64,000 bases of DNA from Flavobacterium aquicola (GTDB taxonomy: Bacteria > Bacteroidota > Bacteroidia > Flavobacteriales > Flavobacteriaceae), in the NCBI RefSeq assembly GCF_003385115.1, contig NZ_QUNI01000001.1:186001-250000 (forward strand), read 5' to 3'. The position numbers and the translations under genes are program-made. Positions within the stretch are counted from its first letter, which is position 1, and each line of letters begins with the position of its first letter. A model generated the notes under the pieces. That model did no database searches. It was not told the origin of the DNA and was given only the letters and a program-made list of their open reading frames with translations. This document shows, piece after piece, positions 1 through 9,945 of this stretch.

Positions 1-575
1 GAAGCTTCATCATTAGCTTTTTGTGTTCCAGCCAAAGCAGTGGTTGCAAAAACACTACCATTTGCTTTTAACAATTGTTCTGGTGTTGCTCCCATCCACA
101 TTCCAATTTTTGGATGATAAAAACAATACCTGAAGGTGGCTGGATACAATTGAGTTAACTGCTGAAAAGTCACTGTAAAATCAAAGACAGTTAAATCAAT
201 AGTTTCGCTTCGGGACAAAACAACTTTTTTAAATTCATCGTTTTCAATTGCCTGAATTCCTTTGGCAACTAAATCTTCATATTGTATTTTGGCTTCTTCA
301 TCAAAAACCAAATCATCTATTTCGACTGGCTCAATATCAATATTTTCCAGTTCAGCCGTTATTATTTCAGATTCCTTTGCGGGAATTAAAACCAATTGTT
401 TTTCATCAAAAGAAGCAAAAACAAAACCATTTTCGGTAAAATCGGATACGGTATATAAAACATCATTCTGCTGCAAAAAACAAATAGCTGCGATGGAATT
501 GGGTTTAGAATAAAGTACAAAAGGCAGATTTTGTTCTTTATGAAGTTTTATTTTAGAAAAAAAATCAATCATCAT
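1..575 (-). CDS. menF: Isochorismate synthase, C-terminus cut by window edge
   Basis: About 191 N-terminal residues are readable on the minus strand; the rest runs off position 1. The visible part ends in the chorismate-binding family core, with GMWMGATPEQLLK and TTALAGTQ, and has KVVLSR upstream. The family converts chorismate to isochorismate for menaquinone or siderophores. The start ATG overlaps the stop codon of the upstream menI gene by one base (TAATG; a second ATG follows at 572), so the two are translationally coupled. The menI partner favours the menaquinone role over siderophore synthesis. The catalytic C-terminal half cannot be seen. Confidence 0.85.
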   Translation of the reverse strand, partial: MMIDFFSKIKLHKEQNLPFVLYSKPNSIAAICFLQQNDVLYTVSDFTENGFVFASFDEKQLVLIPAKESEIITAELENIDIEPVEIDDLVFDEEAKIQYEDLVAKGIQAIENDEFKKVVLSRSETIDLTVFDFTVTFQQLTQLYPATFRYCFYHPKIGMWMGATPEQLLKANGSVFATTALAGTQKANDEA

Positions 576-1003
576 TACTTGTTCTCTTTGGTCAAAACCA
601 TATTTGTTAATTTACAAAGCGAAATTAAATTTCCATCTTCATCTGTAATTTTAATTTCCCAAAGGTGAATACTTTTCCCTTTATGGATAATTCGTGCAGT
701 ACCAAAAACAACCCCTTCTCTAATACTTTTTAAATGATTAGCCGAAATCTCTATACCGCGCACTTCTTGATTTTTAGCATCAATAAAAAAATGCGAAGCT
801 GCGCTTCCAACACTTTCTGCCAATGCCACCGAAGCCCCTCCATGCAGTAAGCCCATTGGCTGATGAACGGCTGAATTCACAGGCATTTTGGCAGATAAGA
901 ATCCTTCGCCAGCATCTATGAATTCAATTTTAAGGGTTTCCATTAAAGTGTTTTTGGAAAATGCATTGCAAAATTCGAGTACTTTATCTTTATCGAATAT
1001 CAT
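575..1003 (-). CDS. menI: 1,4-dihydroxy-2-naphthoyl-CoA thioesterase (hotdog fold)
   Basis: A 142-residue single hotdog-domain protein of the PaaI/YdiI type. The active-site segment reads HQPMGLLHGGASVALAES (about residues 47-64), very close to E. coli YdiI/MenI, with the general-base Glu at about residue 63. The family hydrolyses DHNA-CoA in menaquinone synthesis. The neighbouring isochorismate synthase, overlapping by one base, supports the menaquinone assignment over other hotdog thioesterases. Length fits the family (about 136-145 residues). Confidence 0.85.
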   Translation of the reverse strand: MIFDKDKVLEFCNAFSKNTLMETLKIEFIDAGEGFLSAKMPVNSAVHQPMGLLHGGASVALAESVGSAASHFFIDAKNQEVRGIEISANHLKSIREGVVFGTARIIHKGKSIHLWEIKITDEDGNLISLCKLTNMVLTKENK

Positions 1004-1046
1004 GTGTCTTTATTTTAAAAATGTAAATTTATAGAAAAGATGGCAC

Positions 1047-1071
1047 AAAACAGTTTATCCCGCACTGTTTT
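1047..1071. repeat. Short inverted repeat upstream of menI
   Basis: AAAACAGT and ACTGTTTT flank a 9-base spacer, 44 bases upstream of the menI start. It could be an operator or a weak hairpin; no T-run follows that would make it a convincing terminator. Confidence 0.35.
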
Positions 1072-1195
1072 GCCTTTACTCAAAAATTGCTATTATTGCA
1101 GAAAAATAGAAAATACCCCTTTTAGAGTATTTTACGACTTAAAATATTCCTCTATTTTTATAAAAATTAAATTTTAAACAAAAACGAAATCTGCA

Positions 1196-1807
1196 ATGAC
1201 AAACTTTACATCTAATTCTAAATTTTATAAATTATTTTTTTGCAGCCTAATCATTCTTTTTGGCTCCTGCAGCAGTGATGAAGGCAAAGACGAATCTGGC
1301 ACAACTCCCGAAGTCAATGAAACACTGCATTTAGCATTTAAAACACCCGATTGGGAACGCTACATCAACTGCGATAGATTAGATCTTTTTCCAAATGCAG
1401 TAAATGATACCACATATACTGTTTCTGCTTCATCAGAATCAACTAGAGAAACTTTTTATTTTTCGTACCCAAAAGACAGTTCTAAAATTGTTAAAGCAAA
1501 AATATTATCCAAACATAAAATAATGGAATATGGAAGCAATAATGAGCCTTTTCAATTTTCGCAAAAACTTCCCTTAGATGGCAATAGCATCGATGACACT
1601 ACAAAAAGACTGGTAAGTTCTGAAGGGCAGTCAGACACTGAGTATAACCAAGTTGTAGCAGTAAAATACTTAAAAAGTGAGTCTAATTATGCAGTTTTTA
1701 GAGTGCAGTGTAAATATGAAATGAAAACATACTTAATTAACACACCTGAAACGATTAAAAAAATAACTGGAACTTTTGCTTTTAAAGTAAGAGTCTCCAA
1801 GAAATAG
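1196..1807 (+). CDS. Hypothetical lipoprotein
   Basis: 203 residues. The N-terminus has a basic start, a hydrophobic stretch (about 12-22) and a lipobox ending at GSC-SSDEG, so it should be exported and lipid-anchored. The mature part is acidic just after the Cys, as is usual for surface-exposed Bacteroidota lipoproteins. No recognised domain. It stands alone, followed by a strong terminator. Function unknown. Confidence 0.7.
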   Translation: MTNFTSNSKFYKLFFCSLIILFGSCSSDEGKDESGTTPEVNETLHLAFKTPDWERYINCDRLDLFPNAVNDTTYTVSASSESTRETFYFSYPKDSSKIVKAKILSKHKIMEYGSNNEPFQFSQKLPLDGNSIDDTTKRLVSSEGQSDTEYNQVVAVKYLKSESNYAVFRVQCKYEMKTYLINTPETIKKITGTFAFKVRVSKK

Positions 1808-1833
1808 GTAACATCTTAAGAACTATACGGTAC

Positions 1834-1874
1834 AGCCAGATATAACCCGCAGAAGTTATACTGGCTTTTTTTTT
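1834..1874 (+). terminator. Rho-independent terminator after the 1196 lipoprotein
   Basis: AGCCAG-A-TATAAC pairs with GTTATACTGGCT (one bulged A), followed by nine T residues. Confidence 0.8.
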
Positions 1875-1968
1875 CATCTTTAAAGAATAGAATATTTGCT
1901 AAATCAACAATCGAATTAAATCCAAATACGTACAAGTTTTTTTATATTTTTACAAAAAATAAAACCAA

Positions 1969-3495
1969 ATGCCTCGCATCAGCTTATTAGTTCTAGCCGG
2001 AATACTGCTTTCATTCTGCTCCTGCCGCAGTGATTTTGAAACTACTGCCAGTACAGGTGACTTAACCTTTTCTAAGGATACAGTTTATTTGGACACTGTT
2101 TTTACCAATTTGAGTTCTAGTACTTACGCCTTGAAAGTCTATAACCATTCCAAAAACGATATTAACATTCCTCAGATAAAATTTGCCAAAGGCTTAAATT
2201 CAAAATACAGAATGAGCATTGACGGTGCTCAGGGAAATCAAGGAAAAACATTCGAAAATGTTACGCTATTAGCCAAAGACAGTCTATACATTTTTATAGA
2301 AACGACAGTTGAAAGCGACAACACAACTCCAGCCGAATTTCTATATACCGACCAAATTGAATTTGACAGCGGCGCCAATCTTCAAAAAGTAGAATTGGTG
2401 ACTTTAGTTCAAGACGCTGTTTTGTTATATCCGAAACGAAATGCTGACGGAACCACAGAAACGCTTCCGATCGGTGATGAAAAAATCAGCGGTTTTTATT
2501 TAGACAAAAATGACCCTCTGCATGGCAATGAGCTTCATTTCACTAACAAAAAGGCGTATGTTATTTACGGATATGCAGCCGTTCCCGAAGGTGAAACCGT
2601 CATTTTTGACGCAGGATCCCGAGTATATTTCCACGCAAATTCTGGTCTTATTGTTTCCAAAAATTCATCCATTAATGTCAATGGAACAAAATCTGCTACA
2701 GACAAACTGGAAAACGAAGTGATTTTTAGCAGTGATCGTCAGCAGCCCGATTTCGCTTACATCCCAGGACAGTGGGGAACAATTTGGTTGCAGAATGGAA
2801 GCACTAATAATGAAATTCAAAATCTTACGCTAAAAAACGCAACAGTTGGATTATTGATTGATGGCAATAATGGCACAACAACTTCAATAAAAAACACCCA
2901 AATTTACAATTGCACACACTACGGAATCCAAGCCAAAAACGCGATGATTGAAGGAGAAAACATTGTAATCAACTACACAGGCCAAGCAAGTTTAGCCTGT
3001 ACTTATGGAGGAAATTACAAATTTACACACAGTACTTTCAACAACAATTGGTCGAGTCCGGGACAGTCTGCAGTCTACATCAGCAATTATAGTGCGGGTT
3101 CAATTCCAGAAACAAAAGACTTAACTGAAGCCACATTCAACAACTGTATTATTTATGGATCATATTCCAATGAACTGATTTTGGATAAAAAAACCGAATC
3201 GCTTTTTAATTATCAATTCAACAATTGTTTGCTCAAATTCAACAACACTAATAACAAATACACTTCTGATCCTCTTTATCAATTCGATAGTGATTCTTTA
3301 CATTACAATGAAATTATACTTAATAAAGATCCGAAATTCTTTAACCCAAATATTAATAATTTCAACATTGACGATACTTCTTCTGCTTTCGCGAAAGGAA
3401 ATTCGGCTTACTTAATTCCGCTTGATATTTTGGGAATCACTAGAACACTTCCGCCAGATTTGGGAGCATATCAAAGCAAACCGTTTCCAAAGTAA
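1969..3495 (+). CDS. Right-handed beta-helix repeat lipoprotein
   Basis: 508 residues. Signal peptide with lipobox (FCSC-RSDFE, Cys at about 19). The N-terminal third is a beta-sandwich-like region; the middle (about 200-460) has Asn/Thr-rich irregular repeats with pattern VIFxxG, LxxKNATVGLLI, IKNTQIYNCTHYGIQ, typical of right-handed parallel beta-helices. The C-terminus has DILGITRTLPPDLGAYQS, the common end of such Bacteroidota proteins. Probably a cell-surface carbohydrate-binding or structural protein; enzymatic activity cannot be claimed. It precedes purL but a terminator and a promoter separate them. Confidence 0.75.
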   Translation: MPRISLLVLAGILLSFCSCRSDFETTASTGDLTFSKDTVYLDTVFTNLSSSTYALKVYNHSKNDINIPQIKFAKGLNSKYRMSIDGAQGNQGKTFENVTLLAKDSLYIFIETTVESDNTTPAEFLYTDQIEFDSGANLQKVELVTLVQDAVLLYPKRNADGTTETLPIGDEKISGFYLDKNDPLHGNELHFTNKKAYVIYGYAAVPEGETVIFDAGSRVYFHANSGLIVSKNSSINVNGTKSATDKLENEVIFSSDRQQPDFAYIPGQWGTIWLQNGSTNNEIQNLTLKNATVGLLIDGNNGTTTSIKNTQIYNCTHYGIQAKNAMIEGENIVINYTGQASLACTYGGNYKFTHSTFNNNWSSPGQSAVYISNYSAGSIPETKDLTEATFNNCIIYGSYSNELILDKKTESLFNYQFNNCLLKFNNTNNKYTSDPLYQFDSDSLHYNEIILNKDPKFFNPNINNFNIDDTSSAFAKGNSAYLIPLDILGITRTLPPDLGAYQSKPFPK

Positions 3496-3507
3496 TACTT
3501 TAATTAA

Positions 3508-3574
3508 CCGCAAATTCGCAAATTTTTTTATGAATTTTAAATGGATATAATCTGCGAATTTGCGGCCTTTTTTT
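3508..3574 (+). terminator. Long palindrome / terminator between the beta-helix gene and purL
   Basis: CCGCAAATTCGCA (3508-3520) and TGCGAATTTGCGG (3553-3565) are perfect complements with a 32-base A/T loop and a following T-run. Works as a terminator; the arm sequence resembles dispersed flavobacterial intergenic palindromes. Confidence 0.7.
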
Positions 3575-3611
3575 CTATTATTTCATTTTGCCGAATAGTT
3601 TGCATTTCGCA

Positions 3612-3643
3612 TTTGCTCTTACTATTTATTTAAACTAAATTTG
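3612..3643 (+). promoter_or_regulatory. purL promoter
   Basis: TTTG (3612-3615), 20 bases, then TAAATTTG (3636-3643) matches the Bacteroidota housekeeping consensus TTTG / TAnnTTTG. The start of transcription would be near 3650, leaving a leader of about 20 bases, too short for a riboswitch. Confidence 0.65.
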
Positions 3644-3672
3644 CACCGTTAAATACAACAAACTACACAACA

Positions 3673-6600
3673 ATGATCCATTTCTTTGAAAACCAAAGCA
3701 AAACTGTTTTTGCAGTACAAACGCAAAACGAAATTTCAGCTCAAGACATTTCAAAACTTAACTGGCTTTTTGCCGACGCAAATAAAATAGAGAAATCCGC
3801 ATTGACGGATTTTTTTGTTGGACCACGCGCCACTATGATTACGCCTTGGAGCACCAATGCTGTGGAAATCACCCAAAATATGGGAATTCCAGGCATTATC
3901 AGAATTGAAGAATTTCATCCAGCAACAGCAGATTTCAATGATTTTGATCCGATGCTTTCTCAAAAATTCAATCAGTTAGATCAGGAAATTTTCACTATCA
4001 ACATACAGCCGGAATCAATTCTGGACATCGATGATATTGCCACATATAACAAAGCTGAAGGTTTGGCTTTGAGTCAGGAAGAAGTAGATTATCTAGATAA
4101 TTTATCAGCCAAATTAGGCAGAAAATTAACTGATTCTGAGATTTTTGCTTTCTCACAAGCGAATTCAGAGCACTGCCGTCACAAGATTTTCAACGGAACT
4201 TTTGTTATTGACGGAGTGGAAAAAGAGACTTCTCTTTTTAAATTAATCAAAAAAACATCACAAGAAAACCCTAACGATATTGTTTCGGCTTACAAAGACA
4301 ACGTTGCTTTTGTAAAAGGACCAAGAGTACAGCAGTTTGCTCCAAAAACTGCCGACAAACCTGATTTTTATGAAGTAAAAGAATTTGATTCGGTTATTTC
4401 ATTAAAAGCAGAAACCCATAATTTCCCAACCACAGTAGAGCCTTTCAACGGAGCTGCAACAGGTTCTGGAGGAGAAATTCGTGACCGTTTGGCTGGTGGA
4501 CAAGGTTCATTGCCAATGGCGGGAACAGCAGTTTATATGACTTCTTACTCAAGATTAGAAGAAAACAGAGCTTGGGAAGATGCTGTAGCCGAAAGAAAAT
4601 GGTTATATCAAACTCCAATGGACATTTTGATCAAAGCTTCAAATGGAGCTTCAGATTTTGGAAATAAATTTGGACAACCGTTGATTACTGGTTCCGTTTT
4701 AACTTTCGAACACGAAGAAAACAACCGCAAAGTTGGTTACGACAAAGTAATCATGCAAGCGGGAGGAATTGGATACGGAAAACTAGACCAAGCTATCAAA
4801 CATAAACCAAAAGAAGGCGACAAAATCGTTATTCTTGGAGGAGAAAATTATAGAATTGGAATGGGCGGTGCTGCGGTTTCTTCTGCAGATACAGGAGCTT
4901 TTGGTTCAGGAATTGAATTGAATGCTATCCAGCGTTCGAACCCAGAAATGCAAAAGCGTGCTGCTAACGCCATTCGTGGATTGGTAGAAAGCGATAACAA
5001 TCCAATCGTTTCTATTCACGATCACGGTGCGGGTGGACACTTAAACTGTCTTTCTGAATTGGTTGAAGAAACTGGAGGATTGATTGATTTGGATAAACTG
5101 CCTGTTGGTGACCCTACTCTTTCTGCAAAAGAAATCATTGGTAATGAATCTCAGGAAAGAATGGGATTGGTTATTGGCCAGAAAGATATTGACACATTAC
5201 AAAGAATCGCTGATAGAGAGCGTTCTCCAATGTATCAGGTTGGTGACGTTACAGGCGACCACCGTTTTACATTCGAATCGCAAACTACAGGTTTAAAACC
5301 GATGGATTATGCTTTGGAAGATTTCTTCGGAAGTTCTCCAAAAACTGTAATGACAGACAAAACTATTGATTACAACTATAGCGGTTTGAACTATGACGTA
5401 AAAAACATTTCAACTTATTTAGAGGCTGTTTTACAATTGGAAGCTGTTGCATGTAAAGACTGGTTAACTAATAAAGTAGATCGCTGCGTTGGCGGAAAAG
5501 TAGCAAAACAGCAATGTGCTGGATCATTACAATTACCATTGAATAATGTGGGTGTAATGGCATTGGATTACCAAGGAAAAGAAGGTATTGCAACTTCAAT
5601 CGGGCACTCTCCTATCGCCTCTTTGATTGATCCTGTTGCGGGAACAAGAACTGCAATTGCCGAATCTTTATCCAACATCGTTTGGGCTCCGATTAAAGAC
5701 GGATTGAAAGGTGTTTCCCTTTCTGCTAACTGGATGTGGGCTTGTAAAAATGAAGGTGAAGATGCTCGTTTATACGCTGCAGTTGAAAGCTGTTCTAACT
5801 TTGCCATCGAATTAGGAATCAACATTCCAACAGGAAAAGATTCACTTTCGATGAAGCAAAAATATCCAAATGACGAAGTAATTGCGCCGGGAACGGTTAT
5901 TATTTCAGCTGGTGGAAATTGTATCGATATTCAAAAAGTAGTGGAACCAGTTTTACAAAAAGACGGAGGTTCTATTTATTATATCAATTTGTCTCAGGAT
6001 GAATTTAAATTAGGAGGTTCTTCATTAGCACAAACACTGAATGCTATCGGAAACGAAGCTCCTACAATCAAAGACGCTGCTTTCTTCAAAAATGTATTTA
6101 ATACACTTCAAGAATTGATTTTAGACAATCAGATTTTGGCTGGACACGACATCGGAAGCGGTGGTTTGATTACTACTTTATTAGAAATGTGTTTTGCTGA
6201 TGTGAATTTGGGAGCAAAAATTGACTTCTCTGTTTTTGAAGAAAAAGACATCATTAAATATCTTTTCTCTGAAAATATCGCTGTGGTTTTCCAAGCGAAT
6301 TCTGACGAAGTAGTTGAAGCAAAATTGAAAGCCAACAATGTTTCTTTCTTCAAATTAGGAAATGCAACTAGCGAAGCGACTTTGGACTTTGGCCCATGCA
6401 AATTGGATATTGCTAAATATAGAGATATATGGTTTAAAACTTCATTCTTATTAGACCAAAAACAAGCCAAAAACGGAACTGCACAAGCACGTTATGATAA
6501 TTATAAAAATCAGCCGTTAGACTATACTTTCCCTTCTCATTTCACAGGAAAAGCACCAATTATTGACGGTTCAAAACCAAGACCAAAAGCAGCGATTATT

Positions 6601-7332
6601 CGTGAAAAAGGAAGTAATTCCGAGCGTGAAATGGCTAATGCTATGTACTTGGCAGGTTTTGATGTAAAAGACGTTCACATGACCGATTTGATTTCGGGAC
6701 GTGAAAATCTGGAAGATATTCAGTTCATTGGAGCTGTTGGAGGATTCTCTAATTCGGATGTTTTAGGTTCTGCAAAAGGATGGGCCGGAGCTTTCAAATA
6801 CAATGAAAAAGCAAATACAGCATTGAAAAACTTCTTCAAAAGAGAAGACACTTTATCTGTCGGAATCTGTAATGGCTGCCAATTGTTTATGGAACTAGAA
6901 TTAATTAATCCTGAACACGAAATTCACGGCAAAATGCTTCATAACGACAGCCACAAACACGAGAGTATTTTCACATCTGTGAAAGTTCAGGAAAACAATT
7001 CTGTTATGTTATCTAGTTTAGCGGGAAGTACTTTGGGAGTTTGGGTTTCTCACGGAGAAGGAAAATTCAATTTACCAGAAGCAGAAGCAAATTATAACAT
7101 CGTTGGGAAATACGGTTACGAAGGATATCCAGCTAATCCGAATGGTTCTGCATTTAACACTGCTATGATGTGTGACAAAACCGGAAGACATTTGGTTACA
7201 ATGCCTCACTTTGAGCGTTCGACTTTCCAATGGAACTGGGCGAATTATCCAAAAGACAGAAATGACGAGGTTACGCCTTGGCACGAAGCTTTTGTGAATG
7301 CTAAAAAATGGATTGAAAATACAAACAAATAG
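3673..7332 (+). CDS. purL: Phosphoribosylformylglycinamidine synthase
   Basis: 1219 residues, the large single-chain form. It converts FGAR, glutamine and ATP to FGAM in step 4 of purine synthesis. Order: N-terminal PurS-like domain, two AIRS-type ATP domains (ETHNFPTTVEPFNGAATGSGGEIRD; GTAVYM; HDHGAGGHLNCLSEL), then a class I glutamine amidotransferase with the catalytic Cys in SVGICNGCQLF. HDIGSGGLITTL marks the second AIRS half. The length equals that of proteobacterial and flavobacterial PurL (about 1220-1300). No frameshift. It has its own promoter and a strong terminator, so it is a single-gene unit. Confidence 0.98.
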   Translation: MIHFFENQSKTVFAVQTQNEISAQDISKLNWLFADANKIEKSALTDFFVGPRATMITPWSTNAVEITQNMGIPGIIRIEEFHPATADFNDFDPMLSQKFNQLDQEIFTINIQPESILDIDDIATYNKAEGLALSQEEVDYLDNLSAKLGRKLTDSEIFAFSQANSEHCRHKIFNGTFVIDGVEKETSLFKLIKKTSQENPNDIVSAYKDNVAFVKGPRVQQFAPKTADKPDFYEVKEFDSVISLKAETHNFPTTVEPFNGAATGSGGEIRDRLAGGQGSLPMAGTAVYMTSYSRLEENRAWEDAVAERKWLYQTPMDILIKASNGASDFGNKFGQPLITGSVLTFEHEENNRKVGYDKVIMQAGGIGYGKLDQAIKHKPKEGDKIVILGGENYRIGMGGAAVSSADTGAFGSGIELNAIQRSNPEMQKRAANAIRGLVESDNNPIVSIHDHGAGGHLNCLSELVEETGGLIDLDKLPVGDPTLSAKEIIGNESQERMGLVIGQKDIDTLQRIADRERSPMYQVGDVTGDHRFTFESQTTGLKPMDYALEDFFGSSPKTVMTDKTIDYNYSGLNYDVKNISTYLEAVLQLEAVACKDWLTNKVDRCVGGKVAKQQCAGSLQLPLNNVGVMALDYQGKEGIATSIGHSPIASLIDPVAGTRTAIAESLSNIVWAPIKDGLKGVSLSANWMWACKNEGEDARLYAAVESCSNFAIELGINIPTGKDSLSMKQKYPNDEVIAPGTVIISAGGNCIDIQKVVEPVLQKDGGSIYYINLSQDEFKLGGSSLAQTLNAIGNEAPTIKDAAFFKNVFNTLQELILDNQILAGHDIGSGGLITTLLEMCFADVNLGAKIDFSVFEEKDIIKYLFSENIAVVFQANSDEVVEAKLKANNVSFFKLGNATSEATLDFGPCKLDIAKYRDIWFKTSFLLDQKQAKNGTAQARYDNYKNQPLDYTFPSHFTGKAPIIDGSKPRPKAAIIREKGSNSEREMANAMYLAGFDVKDVHMTDLISGRENLEDIQFIGAVGGFSNSDVLGSAKGWAGAFKYNEKANTALKNFFKREDTLSVGICNGCQLFMELELINPEHEIHGKMLHNDSHKHESIFTSVKVQENNSVMLSSLAGSTLGVWVSHGEGKFNLPEAEANYNIVGKYGYEGYPANPNGSAFNTAMMCDKTGRHLVTMPHFERSTFQWNWANYPKDRNDEVTPWHEAFVNAKKWIENTNK

Positions 7333-7361
7333 TATTATAATTTAAATTATTATTATCCAAT

Positions 7362-7395
7362 AACCGTCTCTTATTATTTAGAGGCGGTTTTTTTT
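7362..7395 (+). terminator. purL terminator
   Basis: AACCGTCTCT pairs with AGAGGCGGTT (one G:U), with an 8-base loop and a run of eight T. It lies between convergent genes. Confidence 0.85.
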
Positions 7396-7456
7396 GCGTC
7401 TAAAATATCTTTAAAATTAAACAAAATGTACTGATTACATTCAGAAGCCGTTGCAG

Positions 7457-8080
7457 TTAAAAAATATAACCTAATTCTTTTGCTTTATTAAGAAGAGTAA
7501 CAATAGAATTGACTTCTAATTTGCGCATACAGTTTTTTCGATGCGTTTCAATCGTATATTCGCTCAAAATAAGCTCATTACCAATCTCTTTTGATGTTTT
7601 TCCTTGGGCAATAAGAGATATAATTTCAACCTCGCGTGCACTCAGATGAAACTTATCTTTTTTTACAATATCTCCAGCTGCATCCAGCGAAGGAAAGAAA
7701 ACATCATTTTCCTTTATCGTTTTAATCGCTTCTATCAATTCAGTGATTTCGAAATTTTTAGACAAATATCCTTTTGCACCAATATTTTTTAATTTTCTTA
7801 TTAATTCAATATTTTCATATTGGCTGAGCATCAAAATTGAAACAGCAGGATATAGTTCTATAATTTTTTTTGCAGCATCAATTCCGTTTAATTCGGGCAT
7901 ATTTATATCGATTATCACTAAATCAACCGTGTTATTCTGCAAAAACTGAAGGAGCTGTACTCCGTTATAAACTTCACTGATTATTTTCCCCAAATTATTA
8001 GTGGCAATAATGTGATTTATACCCGAAATGATCAGCTTGTGATCATCTGCAATAACAATATTATAATTCAGTTCTGTCAT
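7457..8080 (-). CDS. LuxR-family response regulator
   Basis: 207 residues. Receiver domain 1-120: acidic pair at 11-12 (IADDHK), phospho-acceptor Asp58 (VIIDINMPELNG), and a Lys in LSKNF. The C-terminal HTH (about 145-205, LSAREVEIISLIAQGKTSKEIGNELILSEYTIETHRKNCMRKL) is the NarL/FixJ type. The start codon overlaps the stop of the upstream histidine kinase by 4 bases (ATGA), so the pair is co-translated and almost surely cognate. Target genes unknown. Confidence 0.93.
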   Translation of the reverse strand: MTELNYNIVIADDHKLIISGINHIIATNNLGKIISEVYNGVQLLQFLQNNTVDLVIIDINMPELNGIDAAKKIIELYPAVSILMLSQYENIELIRKLKNIGAKGYLSKNFEITELIEAIKTIKENDVFFPSLDAAGDIVKKDKFHLSAREVEIISLIAQGKTSKEIGNELILSEYTIETHRKNCMRKLEVNSIVTLLNKAKELGYIF

Positions 8081-9945
8081 ATTAATGGAATTTCTATAAT
8101 TATTGAAGTCCCTTTTTTATTGCTTTCCAAAGTAATTATTCCTTTTAAAAATGCAACTCTGGACTTCATATTTTCTAGACCGCTGCTCTTAAACTCTTTT
8201 TCAGTATTAAAACCAATACCGTTGTCTTCAATCATTAGCAGGAGCGAGCCGTTTTCGGAAATTAATTGTATTGAAATCTTTGAAGCCATAGAGTGTTTCA
8301 ATGCATTTGTACACGCTTCCTTAATAATTCTGGTCAGCTGCGTCTGAATTTCGGGCAGAAAAACATCGGAGTCACTAACGTTTGTAAACAGCTCGAATTC
8401 AACATTTTTTACATTTTTTCTATAAAAAGAAACCTGATTTTCTACTGTATCAATAAAATTAACATTAAATTCTGTCGGCTTCATAAAGTAACTTAAATCT
8501 CTGACTTTTTCGTATAATGCTTTTACATTTTCAAGTATATGTTCCTGCTGCAGCAAAGGTATATTACTTTCCAGCAGATGATTTTCAAGCTGCAGTCTAA
8601 GACCAGTTATGTCACTACCAATTTCATCATGAATATTTCGTGCAAGCCTTTCCTGCTCTTTTGATTCAATCGTAAGCATTTTTTTAGACAAATCATCGTT
8701 TTTTCTAATCTCGGAAATTATTTTCGAAGCAGCTTTTTCTTTATCCAGTTTAAACTTGTAGATAAAGAAAATAGTAAGAAATGAAACTTCTATAACCGCA
8801 CCGTTTATCAGATTTCCCGGTCTGAATATTGGCAGACTTGCTAGATTTAAAGTATTCAGTAAATAACCAAGAAAACCATAAAACAGGAATACAAACGACA
8901 ATCCAAATAACAAGAAAAATTTAATTTTAAATCGAATCCCAATGATAACTGAGACCATCATAAATCCAACTATTACGTATATCATAGAATTGATTAGAAC
9001 GTTCACAAACTGAATAAAATAATAGCTTTGACGGAATACAAAACTATTTACAAAAACTAAAACTGCACTCAGCAGTAATGTGTAATTTAAATAATTCAGA
9101 ATCAAATTCAGTTTTGGAAAATTTTTAGGAAACTCTACAAAAATCTGAAAGACCTTGACATAAAAAAATATCGAAACTGCTATATAAAAATCTTTGTTGA
9201 TGAAACTCCAAAAAGTAAAAAAGGCGTTCGGAATTTCGAGAGAATCAAAGTGGAAATCGGATAATTGAAACAGTACAACAAAGAAAATATAAAAAACATT
9301 GTATAAATATATTCTCCTTCTCAAGATTACAAACAGACACAGATTGATGAATACAATTAATAATAAAATTCCAAAATACTTACCCATCAAGTAGCTGAAT
9401 TCCAGTTCGAAGGTTAAAAATTCCTCGACGGTTTTAATACCTGTGGGAAAATAAATGTTTTTATTAACTGTCGGTGTTACTTTGACAAACAAAATTTTAC
9501 TTTGATCTGCATCTAAATAAAAAGGGAACGAAATACTTCTTACCGGATAAGCACGCGCATCTAGATCCTCATGCATAGAGGCCTGATCCAGAAAAACAAG
9601 TTTATTATTTTTGAATTCGTAGAGCGAAAAAGACAAAGCATTATTATAAAAACTCCAAAGCATTTTTTGGTTTATCCCTGAACCATTTTTAACAGCAACA
9701 GCCAGCCAGTAACTGCAGGTAGAAATTCCAGAACTAAACGCTTTCTCTGGTTCAGGATGCTGAAATTTTCCTGCCTTAAAATTCTGAAGTACTTCTGATA
9801 ATGAAAACGAATTGCAATCTTCTATATACTGATAATAATGCGACAGATGATGATAATCATTATTATACACATACGTTTTAAGCGGAGATGCATTTACAAA
9901 TCCAATGAAAAAAAAGGCAAAAAGCAAATATAAATTTCTAGTCAT
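8077..9945 (-). CDS. 7TM sensor histidine kinase (HisKA_3 type)
   Basis: The start at 9945 (MTRNLYLLFAFFFIGFVNA) is chosen because it gives a proper signal peptide; an in-frame ATG at 10104 would add 53 odd residues. About 622 residues: extracytoplasmic beta-rich domain (7TMR-DISM-like, with CSYWLAVAVKNGS), seven hydrophobic segments in the middle, a short coiled linker, a HisKA_3 dimerisation helix with the phospho-His in RLARNIHDEIGSDITG, and a HATPase domain (KEACTNALKHS, EDNGIGF, GLENMKSRV). Its partner is the overlapping LuxR regulator. Signal sensed is unknown; such DISM kinases often sense extracellular small molecules. Confidence 0.9.
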   Translation of the reverse strand: MTRNLYLLFAFFFIGFVNASPLKTYVYNNDYHHLSHYYQYIEDCNSFSLSEVLQNFKAGKFQHPEPEKAFSSGISTCSYWLAVAVKNGSGINQKMLWSFYNNALSFSLYEFKNNKLVFLDQASMHEDLDARAYPVRSISFPFYLDADQSKILFVKVTPTVNKNIYFPTGIKTVEEFLTFELEFSYLMGKYFGILLLIVFINLCLFVILRRRIYLYNVFYIFFVVLFQLSDFHFDSLEIPNAFFTFWSFINKDFYIAVSIFFYVKVFQIFVEFPKNFPKLNLILNYLNYTLLLSAVLVFVNSFVFRQSYYFIQFVNVLINSMIYVIVGFMMVSVIIGIRFKIKFFLLFGLSFVFLFYGFLGYLLNTLNLASLPIFRPGNLINGAVIEVSFLTIFFIYKFKLDKEKAASKIISEIRKNDDLSKKMLTIESKEQERLARNIHDEIGSDITGLRLQLENHLLESNIPLLQQEHILENVKALYEKVRDLSYFMKPTEFNVNFIDTVENQVSFYRKNVKNVEFELFTNVSDSDVFLPEIQTQLTRIIKEACTNALKHSMASKISIQLISENGSLLLMIEDNGIGFNTEKEFKSSGLENMKSRVAFLKGIITLESNKKGTSIIIEIPLI